A stretch of 64,000 nucleotides of DNA, taken from assembly GCF_004364435.1 (NCBI RefSeq), contig NZ_SOCT01000005.1, positions 287,284-351,283 of the forward strand. Direction: 5' to 3'. Below the pieces are notes generated by a model that saw only the letters and a program-made list of their open reading frames with translations, was not told the origin of the DNA and did not search any database. The stretch comes from Pseudomonas sp. LP_7_YM (lineage in GTDB: Bacteria > Pseudomonadota > Gammaproteobacteria > Pseudomonadales > Pseudomonadaceae). Both the position numbers and the translations under genes were made by a program. Shown here piece after piece: positions 9,348-18,674 of the stretch; the stretch's first letter is position 1; every line of letters starts with the position of its first letter.

Positions 9348-9985
9348 TGCAGACCGTTGCCGTCATCGACTATGGCATGGGCAACCTGCACTCGGTGGCC
9401 AAGGCCCTCGAACACGTGGGCGCAGGGCGCGTGCTGATCACCAGCGACGCTGACGTGATCCGCGAGGCCGACCGCATCGTGTTCCCCGGCGTGGGCGCGA
9501 TTCGCGATTGCATGGCAGAAATCCGTCGCCTGGGTTTCGATGTGCTGGTGCGTGAAGTCAGCAAGGACCGCCCATTTCTCGGCATCTGCGTCGGCATGCA
9601 GGCGTTGATGGATCGCAGCGAAGAGAGTGGCGGCGTCGATTGCATCGGCGTGTTCCCAGGGCAGGTGCGTTTCTTCGGCAAAAATCTTCACGAAGACGGC
9701 CAGCATCTGAAAGTCCCGCACATGGGCTGGAACGAGGTCGCGCAGCCGGCCGATCACCCGCTGTGGCACGACATTCCCGACATGGCGCGGTTCTATTTCG
9801 TGCACAGCTACTACATTGAATCGCCGAACCCGCGGCAGATCGTCGGTCGCGGCCATTATGGCCACGACTTCGCCGCTGCACTGGCGGACGGTTCGCGCTT
9901 TGCGGTGCAGTTCCACCCCGAGAAGAGCCATACACATGGCCTGCAGCTGCTGCAGAACTTCGCCGCGTGGGACGGGCGCTGGTAA
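9347..9985 (+). CDS. hisH: Imidazole glycerol phosphate synthase, glutaminase subunit
   Basis: This 212-residue class I glutamine amidotransferase supplies ammonia to HisF. Nucleophile Cys81 is in [10 protein letters not shown] and the His190/Glu192 pair is in FHPEKSH. It overlaps hisB by 1 bp at its start and the following DUF2164 gene by 1 bp at its end (TAATG at both junctions), which means tight coupling. Confidence 0.97.
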   Translation: MQTVAVIDYGMGNLHSVAKALEHVGAGRVLITSDADVIREADRIVFPGVGAIRDCMAEIRRLGFDVLVREVSKDRPFLGICVGMQALMDRSEESGGVDCIGVFPGQVRFFGKNLHEDGQHLKVPHMGWNEVAQPADHPLWHDIPDMARFYFVHSYYIESPNPRQIVGRGHYGHDFAAALADGSRFAVQFHPEKSHTHGLQLLQNFAAWDGRW

Positions 9986-10242
9986 TGAGCAGGAAGAACA
10001 AGCCGCCGATCCTGACCCTCACTGCCGAGCAGGAAAGTGAGGCGTGCCACAAGATCAAGCGCTTCATGGAGGATCGTTTCGAGCTGGACCTGGGTTCGTT
10101 CGAAGCTGCTGAAATCCTTGAACTGTTCACGCGCGAAATGGCTCCGCACTATTACAACCGCGCGATCTTCGATGTTCAGGCGCACCTCAAAGAGCGATTC
10201 GAAAGCATCGAAAGCGATGTCTGGGCGCTCGAGAAAAATTAA
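9985..10242 (+). CDS. DUF2164 family small protein
   Basis: This 85-residue protein begins [17 protein letters not shown] and continues IKRFMEDRFELDLGSFEAAEILELFTREMAPHYYNRAI, which is the DUF2164 pattern. The start at 9985 overlaps the hisH stop by one base; an in-frame GTG at 9967 inside hisH is less likely. Genes of this family lie within the his cluster in many pseudomonads. It has no known role in histidine synthesis. No signal peptide or membrane segment is seen. Confidence 0.85.
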   Translation: MSRKNKPPILTLTAEQESEACHKIKRFMEDRFELDLGSFEAAEILELFTREMAPHYYNRAIFDVQAHLKERFESIESDVWALEKN

Positions 10243-10249
10243 AGGCAGC

Positions 10250-10325
10250 GCCAGGCTTCACGCTGCAAGAATGATTTACGCGTGCCTGCTTGCAGCTTAT
10301 AGCTCGCAGCTTGCAGCTCTTTTGA
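10250..10325. repeat. Palindromic repeat of the AGCTTGCAGCT class
   Basis: Between the DUF2164 gene and hisA, the units GCTTCACGCTGCAAG, GCTTGCAGCTTATAGCTCGCAGC and TTGCAGCT form overlapping direct and inverted copies. This is a second Pseudomonas intergenic repeat class, unrelated in sequence to the GGGAGCGAATTC REP. Confidence 0.6.
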
Positions 10326-10338
10326 CGAAGGAAAAAGC

Positions 10339-11076
10339 ATGCTTATTATTCCCGCTATCGACCTTAAAGACGGTGCCTGCGTGCGCCTGCGCCAGGGCCG
10401 CATGGAAGATTCCACGGTGTTCTCCGACGATCCGGTGAGCATGGCGGCCAAATGGGTCGACGGTGGTTGCCGTCGTCTGCATCTGGTGGACCTGAACGGC
10501 GCATTCGAAGGCCAGCCGGTCAACGGTGAAGTGGTTACCGCCATCGCCAAGCGCTACCCGAACCTGCCGATCCAGATCGGCGGCGGCATTCGCTCGCTGG
10601 AAACCATCGAGCACTACATCAAGGCGGGCGTGAGCTACGTGATCCTCGGCACCAAGGCGGTCAAGGAGCCTGGGTTCGTTGCCGAAGCCTGCCGCGCGTT
10701 CCCCGGCAAAGTGATCGTTGGTCTGGACGCTAAGGACGGCTTCGTCGCCACCGACGGTTGGGCCGAGGTCAGCTCGGTTCAGGTGATCGACCTGGCCAAG
10801 CGCTTCGAAGCGGACGGCGTCTCGGCCATCGTTTATACCGACATCGCCAAAGACGGCATGATGCAGGGCTGCAATGTGCCGTTCACGGCGGCCTTGGCGG
10901 CCGCGACGAAGATTCCGGTCATCGCTTCGGGCGGCATTCACAACCTGGGCGACATCAAGGCCCTGCTGGACGCCAAGGCTCCGGGCATCATCGGTGCTAT
11001 TACCGGCCGCGCGATTTATGAAGGCACGCTGGATGTCGCAGAGGCTCAGGCGTTCTGCGATTCGTATAAAGGCTGA
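10339..11076 (+). CDS. hisA: Phosphoribosylformimino-5-aminoimidazole carboxamide ribotide isomerase
   Basis: This 245-residue TIM-barrel isomerase of histidine synthesis has the catalytic Asp in [14 protein letters not shown] at the N-terminus and the second catalytic Asp in [13 protein letters not shown]. The two phosphate-binding loops are IGGGIRS and [13 protein letters not shown] lies 10 nt before the ATG. It is separated from the DUF2164 gene by a 96-bp repeat-containing spacer but is probably cotranscribed. Confidence 0.97.
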   Translation: MLIIPAIDLKDGACVRLRQGRMEDSTVFSDDPVSMAAKWVDGGCRRLHLVDLNGAFEGQPVNGEVVTAIAKRYPNLPIQIGGGIRSLETIEHYIKAGVSYVILGTKAVKEPGFVAEACRAFPGKVIVGLDAKDGFVATDGWAEVSSVQVIDLAKRFEADGVSAIVYTDIAKDGMMQGCNVPFTAALAAATKIPVIASGGIHNLGDIKALLDAKAPGIIGAITGRAIYEGTLDVAEAQAFCDSYKG

Positions 11077-11226
11077 TAGCGCGCCATCCCTGTAGCCGTT
11101 CGGCTTGCCGCAGTAGCGATCTCAGGGTCGCCTGCACCGGCCAGCTGGAGGGCTACAAAAAACTCGTTTCCCAATCCAAGTGTGTGTTGTTGGGCAGATT
11201 CCCAACCGTTTTCGGAGATTAGGCCC

Positions 11227-11997
11227 ATGGCCCTCGCCAAACGCATCATCCCTTGCCTGGACGTCGACAACGGTCGCGTGGTCAAGGGCGTGAAGTTCGA
11301 GAACATCCGCGACGCAGGCGATCCGGTGGAAATCGCTCGCCGTTACGACGAGCAGGGCGCTGACGAGATCACCTTTCTCGACATCACTGCCAGCGTCGAT
11401 GGCCGTGACACCACGCTGCATACCGTCGAACGCATGGCCAGCCAGGTGTTCATCCCCCTGACCGTGGGCGGCGGTGTGCGCACCGTGCAGGACATCCGCA
11501 ATCTGCTCAACGCCGGCGCCGACAAGGTCTCGATCAACACGGCTGCGGTGTTCAACCCTGAGTTCGTGGGCGAGGCTGCTGCGCGCTTCGGTTCGCAGTG
11601 CATTGTTGTCGCTATCGATGCGAAGAAGGTTTCCGGCCCTGGCGAAGATCCGCGTTGGGAAATCTTCACCCACGGCGGCCGCAAACCGACCGGTCTGGAC
11701 GCGGTGATGTGGGCCAAGAAAATGGAAGACCTCGGCGCTGGCGAGATTCTGCTGACCAGCATGGATCAGGACGGCATGAAGAACGGCTTCGATCTGGGCG
11801 TGACGCGTGCGATCAGCGATGCGCTGGGGATTCCGGTTATTGCGTCGGGAGGCGTGGGCAATCTGCAGCATCTGGCCGATGGCGTTCTGGAAGGCCACGC
11901 CAGTGCGGTGCTGGCGGCGAGTATCTTTCACTTCGGCGAATACACCGTGCCAGAAGCCAAGGCCTTCATGGCCAGGCAAGGGATTGTGGTTCGCTGA
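11227..11997 (+). CDS. hisF: Imidazole glycerol phosphate synthase, cyclase subunit
   Basis: This 256-residue TIM barrel works with HisH to make imidazole glycerol phosphate and AICAR. The catalytic Asp residues are in [15 protein letters not shown] and [13 protein letters not shown]. Phosphate loops TVGGGVRT and ASGGVGN are present. The start at ATG 11227 ([13 protein letters not shown]) follows GGAGATTAGGCCC; the open frame continues upstream without conservation. The 150-bp spacer after hisA contains a short inverted GTAGCCGTTCGGC-like element. Confidence 0.97.
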   Translation: MALAKRIIPCLDVDNGRVVKGVKFENIRDAGDPVEIARRYDEQGADEITFLDITASVDGRDTTLHTVERMASQVFIPLTVGGGVRTVQDIRNLLNAGADKVSINTAAVFNPEFVGEAAARFGSQCIVVAIDAKKVSGPGEDPRWEIFTHGGRKPTGLDAVMWAKKMEDLGAGEILLTSMDQDGMKNGFDLGVTRAISDALGIPVIASGGVGNLQHLADGVLEGHASAVLAASIFHFGEYTVPEAKAFMARQGIVVR

Positions 11998-12020
11998 TAG
12001 GCGGGCGCTGAACGAAAAAC

Positions 12021-12108
12021 TGTGGGAGCGAATTCATTCGCGATTGGCCCATACCGCCGATGCCTCTTCATCGGATTTACCACCTCGCGAATGAATTCGC
12101 TCCCACAG
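12021..12108. repeat. REP element pair (canonical)
   Basis: TGTGGGAGCGAATTCATTCGCGA and its near-perfect inverse TCGCGAATGAATTCGCTCCCACA are about 88 bp end to end. This is the cleanest copy in the window and almost the same as the pair at 13226, including part of the spacer (GATGCCTCTTCATCGG). Confidence 0.92.
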
Positions 12109-12137
12109 GGATCTGCGGCGCTCAGTAGGGCAGGGCA

Positions 12138-12244
12138 TGTGATCGCTCCCATGCGCTGCGTGGAGCGACGCGCGTGACGCTCCGCGTCAAAGGGACGCGG
12201 AGGGTCTTATTCTGCATTCCCACGCAGAGCGTGGGAACGATCAT
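12138..12244. repeat. Palindromic repeat of the CCCACGCAGAGCGTGGGAACG class
   Basis: The arms GCGTGGAGCGACGCG / CGTGACGCTCCGCG and GCATTCCCACGCAGAGCGTGGGAACGATC form nested hairpins. This is a common Pseudomonas intergenic palindrome of a different family from the REP beside it. Together the two fill most of the 412-bp space between hisF and the next gene. Confidence 0.75.
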
Positions 12245-12409
12245 CACAGATGCACAGATGCAGGCCATGCGGCTATGGCCGCATTGATCCCCGCACTAGA
12301 CGCCTGCGGGACGCCTCTGTTCTGAAAGCGACCACCCTAGCTCCCAAACTGGACAACGCCTGACGTTAACGGCACTCTCTCGCCGTCGTCAGGATCGGGT
12401 GCAAAGGAT

Positions 12410-13165
12410 ATGTTCAAAGCTATGTTTCTTGCGCTGATCAGCGTCGCCGCGTTGCTGTCAGGCTCTGTCAGAGCGGATGACGCGCCGGGCTATTCGATGG
12501 TGCTGCTGACCGAGAATTTCCCGCCTTACAACATGGCCACTGACGGTAAGAACTTCGCCCCGCAGACCCACATCACGGGTATCGCCGCCGAGATCGTCCG
12601 CGCCATGTTCAAGCGCGCCGACATTGGCTACAGCATGACGCTGCGCTTCCCCTGGGACCGTATCTACAAGCTTGCTCTGGAAAAGCCCGGTTACGGCGTG
12701 TTCGTCACCGCGCGACTGCCGGAGCGCGAGCAACTCTTCAAGTGGGTCGGCCCCATTGGCCCAGACGACTGGATCATGCTGGCGCGGTCCGACAACCCGA
12801 TTAGCCTGAACACGCTGGCAGATGCCCTGCAATACAGAATCGGCGCTTACAAAGGTGACGCGATTGCCGAGCAGTTGACGCGACAAGGCCTGAACCCGAT
12901 CACCGTACTCAGTGACAAGGACAACGCCAGGAAATTGCTCGAAGGTCAGATTGACCTGTGGGCCACGGGGGATCCGGCTGGCCGCTATCTCGCGCGTCAG
13001 GAAGGTATCACCGGATTGAAGACGGTCTTGCGCTTCAACAGCGCCGAGCTGTTTCTGGCCTTGAACAAAGACACGCCGGACGACGTGGTGCAGAAGCTAC
13101 AAACGGCACTGGATCAACTGCGCAAGGAAGGGCTCGTCGACAATATCTTCCGCAAATACCTCTGA
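12410..13165 (+). CDS. Periplasmic solute-binding protein (SBP_bac_3 type)
   Basis: This 251-residue protein starts with a clear signal peptide (MFKAMFLALISVAALLSGSVRADD, cleavage near 22-23). The body (SMVLLTENFPPYNM, GIAAEIVRAMFKRADIGYSM, PEREQLFKWVGPI, GAYKGDAIAEQL, GQIDLWATGDPAGRYLA) is the amino-acid type extracellular binding fold. No ABC permease or ATPase gene is next to it. It resembles the orphan periplasmic binding proteins of this fold common in pseudomonads, so it may not serve transport at all. Ligand unknown. Confidence 0.82.
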   Translation: MFKAMFLALISVAALLSGSVRADDAPGYSMVLLTENFPPYNMATDGKNFAPQTHITGIAAEIVRAMFKRADIGYSMTLRFPWDRIYKLALEKPGYGVFVTARLPEREQLFKWVGPIGPDDWIMLARSDNPISLNTLADALQYRIGAYKGDAIAEQLTRQGLNPITVLSDKDNARKLLEGQIDLWATGDPAGRYLARQEGITGLKTVLRFNSAELFLALNKDTPDDVVQKLQTALDQLRKEGLVDNIFRKYL

Positions 13166-13225
13166 CTCCCCCTGTTCCAGTGGGAGCAGTCCTGCCGCCA
13201 AATTGCCGCGCTGTCGTGCAGCGCC

Positions 13226-13316
13226 TGTGGGAGCGAATTCATTCGCTATTGGCCATACAGCCCATGCCTCTTCATCGGCTGTATTAGCACCTCGCGAATG
13301 AATTCGCTCCGACAGG
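13226..13316. repeat. REP element pair
   Basis: Inverted arms TGTGGGAGCGAATTCATTCGC and CGCGAATGAATTCGCTCCGACAGG lie between two convergent genes. The spacer shares about 15 bp with the pair at 12021, suggesting that arms and spacer moved as one unit. Confidence 0.9.
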
Positions 13317-13353
13317 AGACCGTCTCAAGTCTGTAGCTCAAGGCCGCAGCGGC

Positions 13354-14166
13354 CTACCGATACACCCCATTCTTCCCATGCCCGGCCATCGCCTGATTGC
13401 CGCGAATGCTGATCATGTGGCGCAGCTCAACCCATTCGATGCCTTGGGACTTGAGCTTGGGCAGTTCACGCTCCAGCACATCCATCGTCACCGGATAAGG
13501 ATGGCCGATCATCACCGCCGAACCCTGTTTGTGTGCCAGCCTGATCGCGGTCTGCAATTGGCCGTTGATGGCCTCGGCGGTGCGCTCATCGTCCAGGAAC
13601 ACGTCCCGCGAAACACTTGCCAGGCCGATCTTCTGCGCCTCGGCGGCGGCCACGGTTTTGGCGCTGGTACGGCTGTCGACCAGGAACAGGTGACGCCGCT
13701 GCAATTCACTCACCAACCAGGTCATCGCCACAGGCTCGGCCGTCATGCGGCTTCCCATGTGATTGTTGATGCCAGCGGCGTACGGGACTTTGAGCAATGC
13801 CGCGTTCAGGCGCGATTCCAGCTCTGGGAGCGGCAATTCCGGATGCCAGGCATAGGGCCCGGTGGCAGGGTCCATGGGCATATGCAGAATCACCGTCTTG
13901 CCTGCCTTGTGCGCCTGGCGGGCGAAGTCGCAGGCGTGCGGGGTATCGGGCATGATCGCCAGCGTCACAGGCCCGGGGAGGGCCAGCGCCCGGCTGTCCT
14001 TTTCGGGGCTTTGGCCGAGATCATCGATGATCAGGCTGAGGTAAGCGACCTTCGGCGGTTTGCCGTCGCCTGTGGGAGGTTCGGCGGGCGCCGCGTGTGC
14101 GGCACCCATCAGAGCAACTGTCATCACTGCAAGGGCCTGGATGAGCCCGGTCAACCAGAGGCGCAT
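13354..14166 (-). CDS. Divergent polysaccharide deacetylase family protein (YibQ-like)
   Basis: This 270-residue protein has an N-terminal signal sequence (LIQALAVMTVALMGAAHAAP) and the YibQ/DUF610 fold. Visible motifs are YLSLIIDDLG, the VTLAIMPDTPHA turn, ILHMPMDP and NNHMGSRMT, which mark the divergent NodB-like deacetylase family. Some metal ligands of true deacetylases are replaced, so activity is uncertain. It follows ctpA by 1 bp and ends the gpmI-envC-ctpA-yibQ group, an order common in gammaproteobacteria. ATG 14166 is preferred over GTG 14187, which lies within ctpA. A role in the cell envelope is inferred from export and context. Confidence 0.88.
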   Translation of the reverse strand: MRLWLTGLIQALAVMTVALMGAAHAAPAEPPTGDGKPPKVAYLSLIIDDLGQSPEKDSRALALPGPVTLAIMPDTPHACDFARQAHKAGKTVILHMPMDPATGPYAWHPELPLPELESRLNAALLKVPYAAGINNHMGSRMTAEPVAMTWLVSELQRRHLFLVDSRTSAKTVAAAEAQKIGLASVSRDVFLDDERTAEAINGQLQTAIRLAHKQGSAVMIGHPYPVTMDVLERELPKLKSQGIEWVELRHMISIRGNQAMAGHGKNGVYR

Positions 14167-14167
14167 A

Positions 14168-15499
14168 TCAATTGCCGCGCGTAACACTCAATCCCTTGAG
14201 CAGACTGAGGGCCTGATTCAACTGGTAATCGTCGTCCTGCGGACGCGCCTTGCCAGCGGCTGGTTTGGTGGTCGGTTTGTCCGCGCCGCCGTTGCCATTG
14301 CCCAGATGGCCGAGCAGATCGGCCTCTTTGTAATTCTCGCCGTCGGCTTCGGTGGTGACCTTGGCGCGTTTGACTTCGATGTCCGGGTTGATGCCCTGCG
14401 CCTGAATCGAGCGACCGTTGGGCGTGAAGTACAGCGCAGTGGTGATCTTCAACGCGCGATCATTAGCCAGCGGCAGCACGGTCTGCACCGAACCTTTACC
14501 GAACGTGTCAGTGCCCATCAGGATGCCGCGTTTCTGATCCTGCAATGCTCCTGCGACGATCTCGGAAGCCGAGGCACTGCCGCCGTTGATCAGCACCACC
14601 AGCGGTGCGCCTTCGCTGGCGTCCGCTGGATCTGCCGAGAAGCGCAGTTCGGAGTTGGCGATACGGCCTTTGGTGTAGACGATCAAGCCTTTGGTCAGGA
14701 AGTGATCCGCCACCTCGACCGCCGCTTGCAGAACGCCGCCCGGGTTGTTGCGCAGGTCCAGGATCAGGCCGTTCATCTTCTTGCCATTGTCCTTGCGCAA
14801 CTTGGCCAGCGCCTTGCCGACTTCTTCACCGGTTTTGACCTGGAACTGCGTGATGCGGATGTATCCGTAACCCGGCTCCAGCATCTGTGCTTTCACGCTC
14901 TTGACCTGAATGGTCGCCCGCGCCAGCGTCACGTCGAACGGATTACCGCCGTCGCGTACCAGCGTCAGAGTGATCTTCTCGCCCAGCTTGCCACGCATCT
15001 TGTCGACCGCTTCCTGCATGGTCTGGCCCTGGGTCGGCGTACCGTTGATCTTGACGATCAGGTCGCCTGCCTCGATGCCCGCCTTGGAGGCCGGGGTGTC
15101 ATCGATAGGCGACACCACTTTGATGAAACCGTCTTCGACACCGACTTCGATGCCCAGGCCGCCGAACTCACCGCTGGTGCTTTCCTGCAGCTCCTGGAAG
15201 TCTTCCGGGCCCAGATACGCGGAATGCGGGTCGAGGTTGCTGAGCATGCCCTTGATGGCATTCTCCAGCAGCGTCTTGTCATCCACAGGCTCGACATAAG
15301 CGGCCTTGATCTTGTCCATCACCTCGGCAAAGGTGCGCAGCTCGTCCAGTGGCAGCGGCGCCTTTAGATTCGCGGCGTTGGCGGGCGTGGCTGCAACAGG
15401 CGCAGGCGCTGGGGCAGCACCGGCAGCCATGGCCTGCGGAGCACCGATAATCACGGCGATAGACAAGGCCAGCGAGGTGAGGCGGGACGAAAACAGCAT
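14168..15499 (-). CDS. ctpA: Carboxyl-terminal processing protease CtpA (S41)
   Basis: This 443-residue periplasmic serine protease has a signal peptide (SLALSIAVIIGAPQAMAAGA), an Ala/Pro linker and a PDZ domain (FGGLGIEVGVEDGFIKVVSPIDDTPASKAGIEAGDLIVKING). The S41 catalytic part has the Ser in NGGSASASEIVAGAL and the Lys in GTDTFGKGSVQTV. In P. aeruginosa CtpA, with its lipoprotein adaptor LbcA, degrades cell-wall cross-link hydrolases; that is family knowledge, not seen here. It lies 30 bp downstream of envC, with which it is probably cotranscribed. The C-terminal tail is Gly/Asn/Lys rich. Confidence 0.95.
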   Translation of the reverse strand: MLFSSRLTSLALSIAVIIGAPQAMAAGAAPAPAPVAATPANAANLKAPLPLDELRTFAEVMDKIKAAYVEPVDDKTLLENAIKGMLSNLDPHSAYLGPEDFQELQESTSGEFGGLGIEVGVEDGFIKVVSPIDDTPASKAGIEAGDLIVKINGTPTQGQTMQEAVDKMRGKLGEKITLTLVRDGGNPFDVTLARATIQVKSVKAQMLEPGYGYIRITQFQVKTGEEVGKALAKLRKDNGKKMNGLILDLRNNPGGVLQAAVEVADHFLTKGLIVYTKGRIANSELRFSADPADASEGAPLVVLINGGSASASEIVAGALQDQKRGILMGTDTFGKGSVQTVLPLANDRALKITTALYFTPNGRSIQAQGINPDIEVKRAKVTTEADGENYKEADLLGHLGNGNGGADKPTTKPAAGKARPQDDDYQLNQALSLLKGLSVTRGN

Positions 15500-15529
15500 G
15501 TCTTACGAACTCCTGAGTGAGGTGCCGAC

Positions 15530-16843
15530 TTATCCTTGAGTGCGACACCATTGGGCCGGATCACTAGGGCGACCCTGCTGACGAATAGCGAAATACAATG
15601 CCGGAGTGTCCTGACCGCCACCGCTGTTGCCCACGGTGGAGATCGCCTCTCCGGCTTTAACAACGTCCCCAGCTTCCTTCAACAGACTCTGGTTGTGACC
15701 GTACAGACTCAAATAGCCGTTGCCGTGGTCGAGAATGACCAGAAGGCCTGCCCCGCGCAACCAGTCGGCGAAGACCACCCGACCGCCATGCACAGCGCGT
15801 ACCTGACTGCCTGCGGCAGCGCTGATCATCACGCCATCCCACTTGGTCCGCTCGTCATCACCGCGGCTTTCACCGAAACGTGCCAACAATCGACCATCGA
15901 CAGGCCAAGGAAGTTTTCCCTTTGCCTGTTCAAAAGCACCACCAAAGGACTGCCCGGTGCTGGAAACCATCGCGCCGGGCGCTTTGGTCGGTCGGTGAGG
16001 GGCTTCATCACTGTTGTCCTTGCCGCGACTTTTCGCCAGCGCTTCCTGTTGCTCACGCTGGCGCTTCTCGGCTTCCTGCTGGGCCAGCAGCGCTTTCTGA
16101 CGCGCTTCCTCGGCTTCACGCGCCTGACGCGCGAGCGTTTCTTCGATGGTCTTAAGGACTTTGGTCAGATCGTTCTGATCTTGCTGACGGGCCTGTAGCT
16201 TCTGGTCGCGAGCCTTGTAGTCCTGATTCAGCTTGGCCAGTGCGACCTGACGCTCCTGGCGAACGGTATCGAGTTGGGACTTCTGGTCATCCAGCGAGCT
16301 TTTCTGCACCAGCAGCTGCGCTTGCTGCAGGTCGATGTCTTTCTCGACTTCAGCCAGCTGGCGCAGGGTTTCATTGAACGTACGCAGCTGCTCAAGGCGG
16401 GCCTTGCTCAGGTAATCGTAGTAGGTCAGGGTGCGGGCAAACTTTTCGGGGTTCTGCTGATTGAGCAGCAGCTTGAGGTATTCCTGACGGCCGCTCTGAT
16501 AGGCAGCGCGGGCCTGAATTGCAATCAGCCGTTGCTGTTCAACCCGGGCGCTTTGGAGTTTTTTTTTCTCCTGGTCGAGCCGCTGAAGCTCGACTTCACT
16601 CTTTTTTAGTTCTTTTTGCAGGGCCTCCACCTGCTTTTCCAGCTTGCCCATCTCGGTTTCAGTTGTGCGCAGATCTTTCTGCACGCCGGATTTTTCTTCC
16701 TGAAGCTGGCTCAATGCCTTTTTCAGTTCAGTAATGTCCTGACGCGTGGCATCCAGCTGTTTTTGGGTTTGTGCGCGCTCATCGTCGGCAAAGGCCGGAT
16801 TGAGCAGACAAATCAAAGCAAGGGCGATCAGGGCGCGGAGCAT
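15530..16843 (-). CDS. envC: Murein hydrolase activator EnvC
   Basis: This 437-residue periplasmic protein has a signal peptide (MLRALIALALICLLNPAFADD), a long coiled coil (about 22-270, rich in Gln/Glu/Lys/Leu) and a C-terminal LytM (M23-like) domain. The LytM domain is degenerate: the HxH ligand pair reads LYFAIR instead of LHFEIR and the first zinc ligand region is KWDGVMI. That is expected of EnvC, which activates the amidases AmiA/AmiB at the division septum rather than cutting murein itself. ATG 16843 places the signal peptide at the N-terminus, unlike the longer open frame. It lies between gpmI and ctpA. Confidence 0.92.
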   Translation of the reverse strand: MLRALIALALICLLNPAFADDERAQTQKQLDATRQDITELKKALSQLQEEKSGVQKDLRTTETEMGKLEKQVEALQKELKKSEVELQRLDQEKKKLQSARVEQQRLIAIQARAAYQSGRQEYLKLLLNQQNPEKFARTLTYYDYLSKARLEQLRTFNETLRQLAEVEKDIDLQQAQLLVQKSSLDDQKSQLDTVRQERQVALAKLNQDYKARDQKLQARQQDQNDLTKVLKTIEETLARQAREAEEARQKALLAQQEAEKRQREQQEALAKSRGKDNSDEAPHRPTKAPGAMVSSTGQSFGGAFEQAKGKLPWPVDGRLLARFGESRGDDERTKWDGVMISAAAGSQVRAVHGGRVVFADWLRGAGLLVILDHGNGYLSLYGHNQSLLKEAGDVVKAGEAISTVGNSGGGQDTPALYFAIRQQGRPSDPAQWCRTQG

Positions 16844-16940
16844 GAGGTCGGGCGATACCAGGAATAAAGACGGGGTTAGTATGCCCGCCGAAGGCTGCAA
16901 AAAAAACGCTCATAAGGCGCTGCTTTCAGACATTTCATAC

Positions 16941-16976
16941 AAAAAACCGGCCTGTCAGCGACAGACAGACCGGTTT
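16941..16976 (-). terminator. Hairpin terminator after gpmI
   Basis: The arms AAACCGGCCTGTC and GACAGACCGGTTT end in a T-run on the minus strand, directly after the gpmI stop. It may reduce read-through into envC. Confidence 0.8.
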
Positions 16977-16984
16977 GAGACAAC

Positions 16985-18532
16985 TTAGTTAGCAACCAGA
17001 ATCGTTTTGCCCGTCATCTCCTGCGGGACTTCCATGCCCAGCAACGTCAGCATGGTTGGCGCCACATCTGCCAGAACGCCACCTTCACGGACCTTCAGGT
17101 CGCGTTTGCCAACGTAGATGAACGGCACCGGCTCGGTGGTGTGAGCCGTGTGCGGCTGGTGCGTCTTCTCGTCGGTCATTTGCTCGACGTTGCCGTGGTC
17201 AGCGGTGATCAGCGCCTCTCCACCGACCTTTTCCAGCGCCTGGGTGATGCGACCGACGCACACGTCCAGGCACTCGACTGCCTTGATCGCCGCTTCCATG
17301 ATGCCGCTGTGGCCCACCATGTCACCGTTGGCGTAATTGACGATGATCACGTCGAAACGCTGGTTTTCGATGGCATCGACGATCTTGTCGGTGACTTCCG
17401 GTGCGCTCATTTCTGGCTGCAGGTCGTAGGTCGCGACCTTGGGTGACGGAATCAGGATGCGCTCTTCGCCTGGAAACGGTTCTTCCCGACCACCGGAAAA
17501 GAAGAAGGTCACGTGGGCGTATTTTTCGGTTTCGGCGATGCGCAGCTGGGTCTTGCCGTTCTTCGACAGGTACTCACCAAGCACGTTCTGCAGGCTGCCT
17601 TTGACGAACGCGGCCGGTGCCGGGATGTTCGCGGCGTATTGGGTCAGCATCACGAAACCGGCCAGTTTTGGCTGGCGGGCGCGGGCGAAGTCCTTGAAAT
17701 CGTCTTCGACGAATACGCGAGTCAGCTCACGGGCGCGGTCGGCGCGGAAGTTCATGAACACCACGGCGTCGCCGTCATCCACCCTGACTTGCTCACCAAT
17801 GCGGGTGGCTTTGACGAACTCGTCGTTTTCATCGCGCCCGTAGGCAGCGTCCAGACCGGCCTTGGGGGTGTCCGCCTGGAATTCGGACGTGCCGTCGACG
17901 ATCAGGTTGTAGGCCGACTCGACGCGATCCCAACGATTGTCGCGGTCCATCGCGAAGTAGCGACCGATGAGGGTCGCCGTGCGGCCCTTGCCCAGACGCC
18001 CGTAGGCCGTTTCCATTGTGTCGAGGTATTTGTGCGCGCTGCGTGGTGGGGTATCGCGACCATCAAGGAAGGCGTGTACGTAGATCTTCCCGGCGCCGCG
18101 CTTGGCCGCCAGTTCAACCATGGCCACCAGGTGATCTTCGTGGCTGTGCACGCCGCCATCGGAGAGTAGCCCCATGATATGCACGGCTTTGCCGCTGCTT
18201 ACAGCGTCGTCCACTGCTTTGCAGAGGACCGGGTTCTCGAAGAACTCGCCGTCCTTGATAGCTTTGGTGACCCGAGTGAAATCCTGATACACCACGCGCC
18301 CGGCACCCAGGTTCATGTGGCCGACTTCGGAGTTGCCCATCTGTCCGTCAGGCAGACCGACATCCATGCCCGAACCGGAGATCAGGCCATTGGGCATGGT
18401 CTTGTAGAGGCGATCGAAGACCGGCATCTTCTTTTCGGCCGTTGCCGAGTAGACCGCATTGCCGTCCTGGCTTTCGCTGTGACCGAAGCCATCCAGGATG
18501 ATCAGAACCAAAGGTTTAGGCGTGGTAGTCAT
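16985..18532 (-). CDS. gpmI: 2,3-bisphosphoglycerate-independent phosphoglycerate mutase
   Basis: This 515-residue manganese-dependent enzyme of glycolysis and gluconeogenesis interconverts 3- and 2-phosphoglycerate. Metal Asp14 is in VLIILDGFG, and nucleophile Ser68 is in [15 protein letters not shown]. Further ligands are in [12 protein letters not shown] and [11 protein letters not shown]. The length is standard. ATG 18532 was chosen because [17 protein letters not shown] matches family N-termini; a GTG three codons upstream is the alternative. It is the first gene of gpmI-envC-ctpA-yibQ. Confidence 0.97.
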   Translation of the reverse strand: MTTTPKPLVLIILDGFGHSESQDGNAVYSATAEKKMPVFDRLYKTMPNGLISGSGMDVGLPDGQMGNSEVGHMNLGAGRVVYQDFTRVTKAIKDGEFFENPVLCKAVDDAVSSGKAVHIMGLLSDGGVHSHEDHLVAMVELAAKRGAGKIYVHAFLDGRDTPPRSAHKYLDTMETAYGRLGKGRTATLIGRYFAMDRDNRWDRVESAYNLIVDGTSEFQADTPKAGLDAAYGRDENDEFVKATRIGEQVRVDDGDAVVFMNFRADRARELTRVFVEDDFKDFARARQPKLAGFVMLTQYAANIPAPAAFVKGSLQNVLGEYLSKNGKTQLRIAETEKYAHVTFFFSGGREEPFPGEERILIPSPKVATYDLQPEMSAPEVTDKIVDAIENQRFDVIIVNYANGDMVGHSGIMEAAIKAVECLDVCVGRITQALEKVGGEALITADHGNVEQMTDEKTHQPHTAHTTEPVPFIYVGKRDLKVREGGVLADVAPTMLTLLGMEVPQEMTGKTILVAN

Positions 18533-18617
18533 GAATCCCACTCTTGGCTAATAGGTGAAGTAGAAAAAAGATCGGCATTTTAGGTTGAAGTTCAAACCGC
18601 GTCACTGCCGTACGGGC

Positions 18618-18646
18618 TTTGGCCGACCTTGGGGGCTGTGTATACT
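18618..18646 (+). promoter_or_regulatory. Candidate sigma70 promoter of the rhodanese-grxC-secB genes
   Basis: TTTGGC (18618) and TATACT (18641) are 17 bp apart and lie 29 bp before the rhodanese-like gene. The -10 is good and the -35 is partial. Confidence 0.4.
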
Positions 18647-18674
18647 GGCCGACATTTTAACGCCCTGGAACCTG

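Noticed and set aside
12021..13316. CRISPR-like array from repeated GAATTCATTCGC units
   Set aside because: The units are inverted REP arms with long irregular spacing, not direct repeats with even spacers, and no cas gene is present.
14060..15367. 435-codon plus-strand open frame opposite ctpA
   Set aside because: CtpA has PDZ and S41 catalytic motifs on the minus strand; the opposite frame has none.
16555..16575. Run of eight T within envC as a slippage or frameshift site
   Set aside because: The reading frame is intact on both sides and the protein has its full coiled coil and LytM parts.
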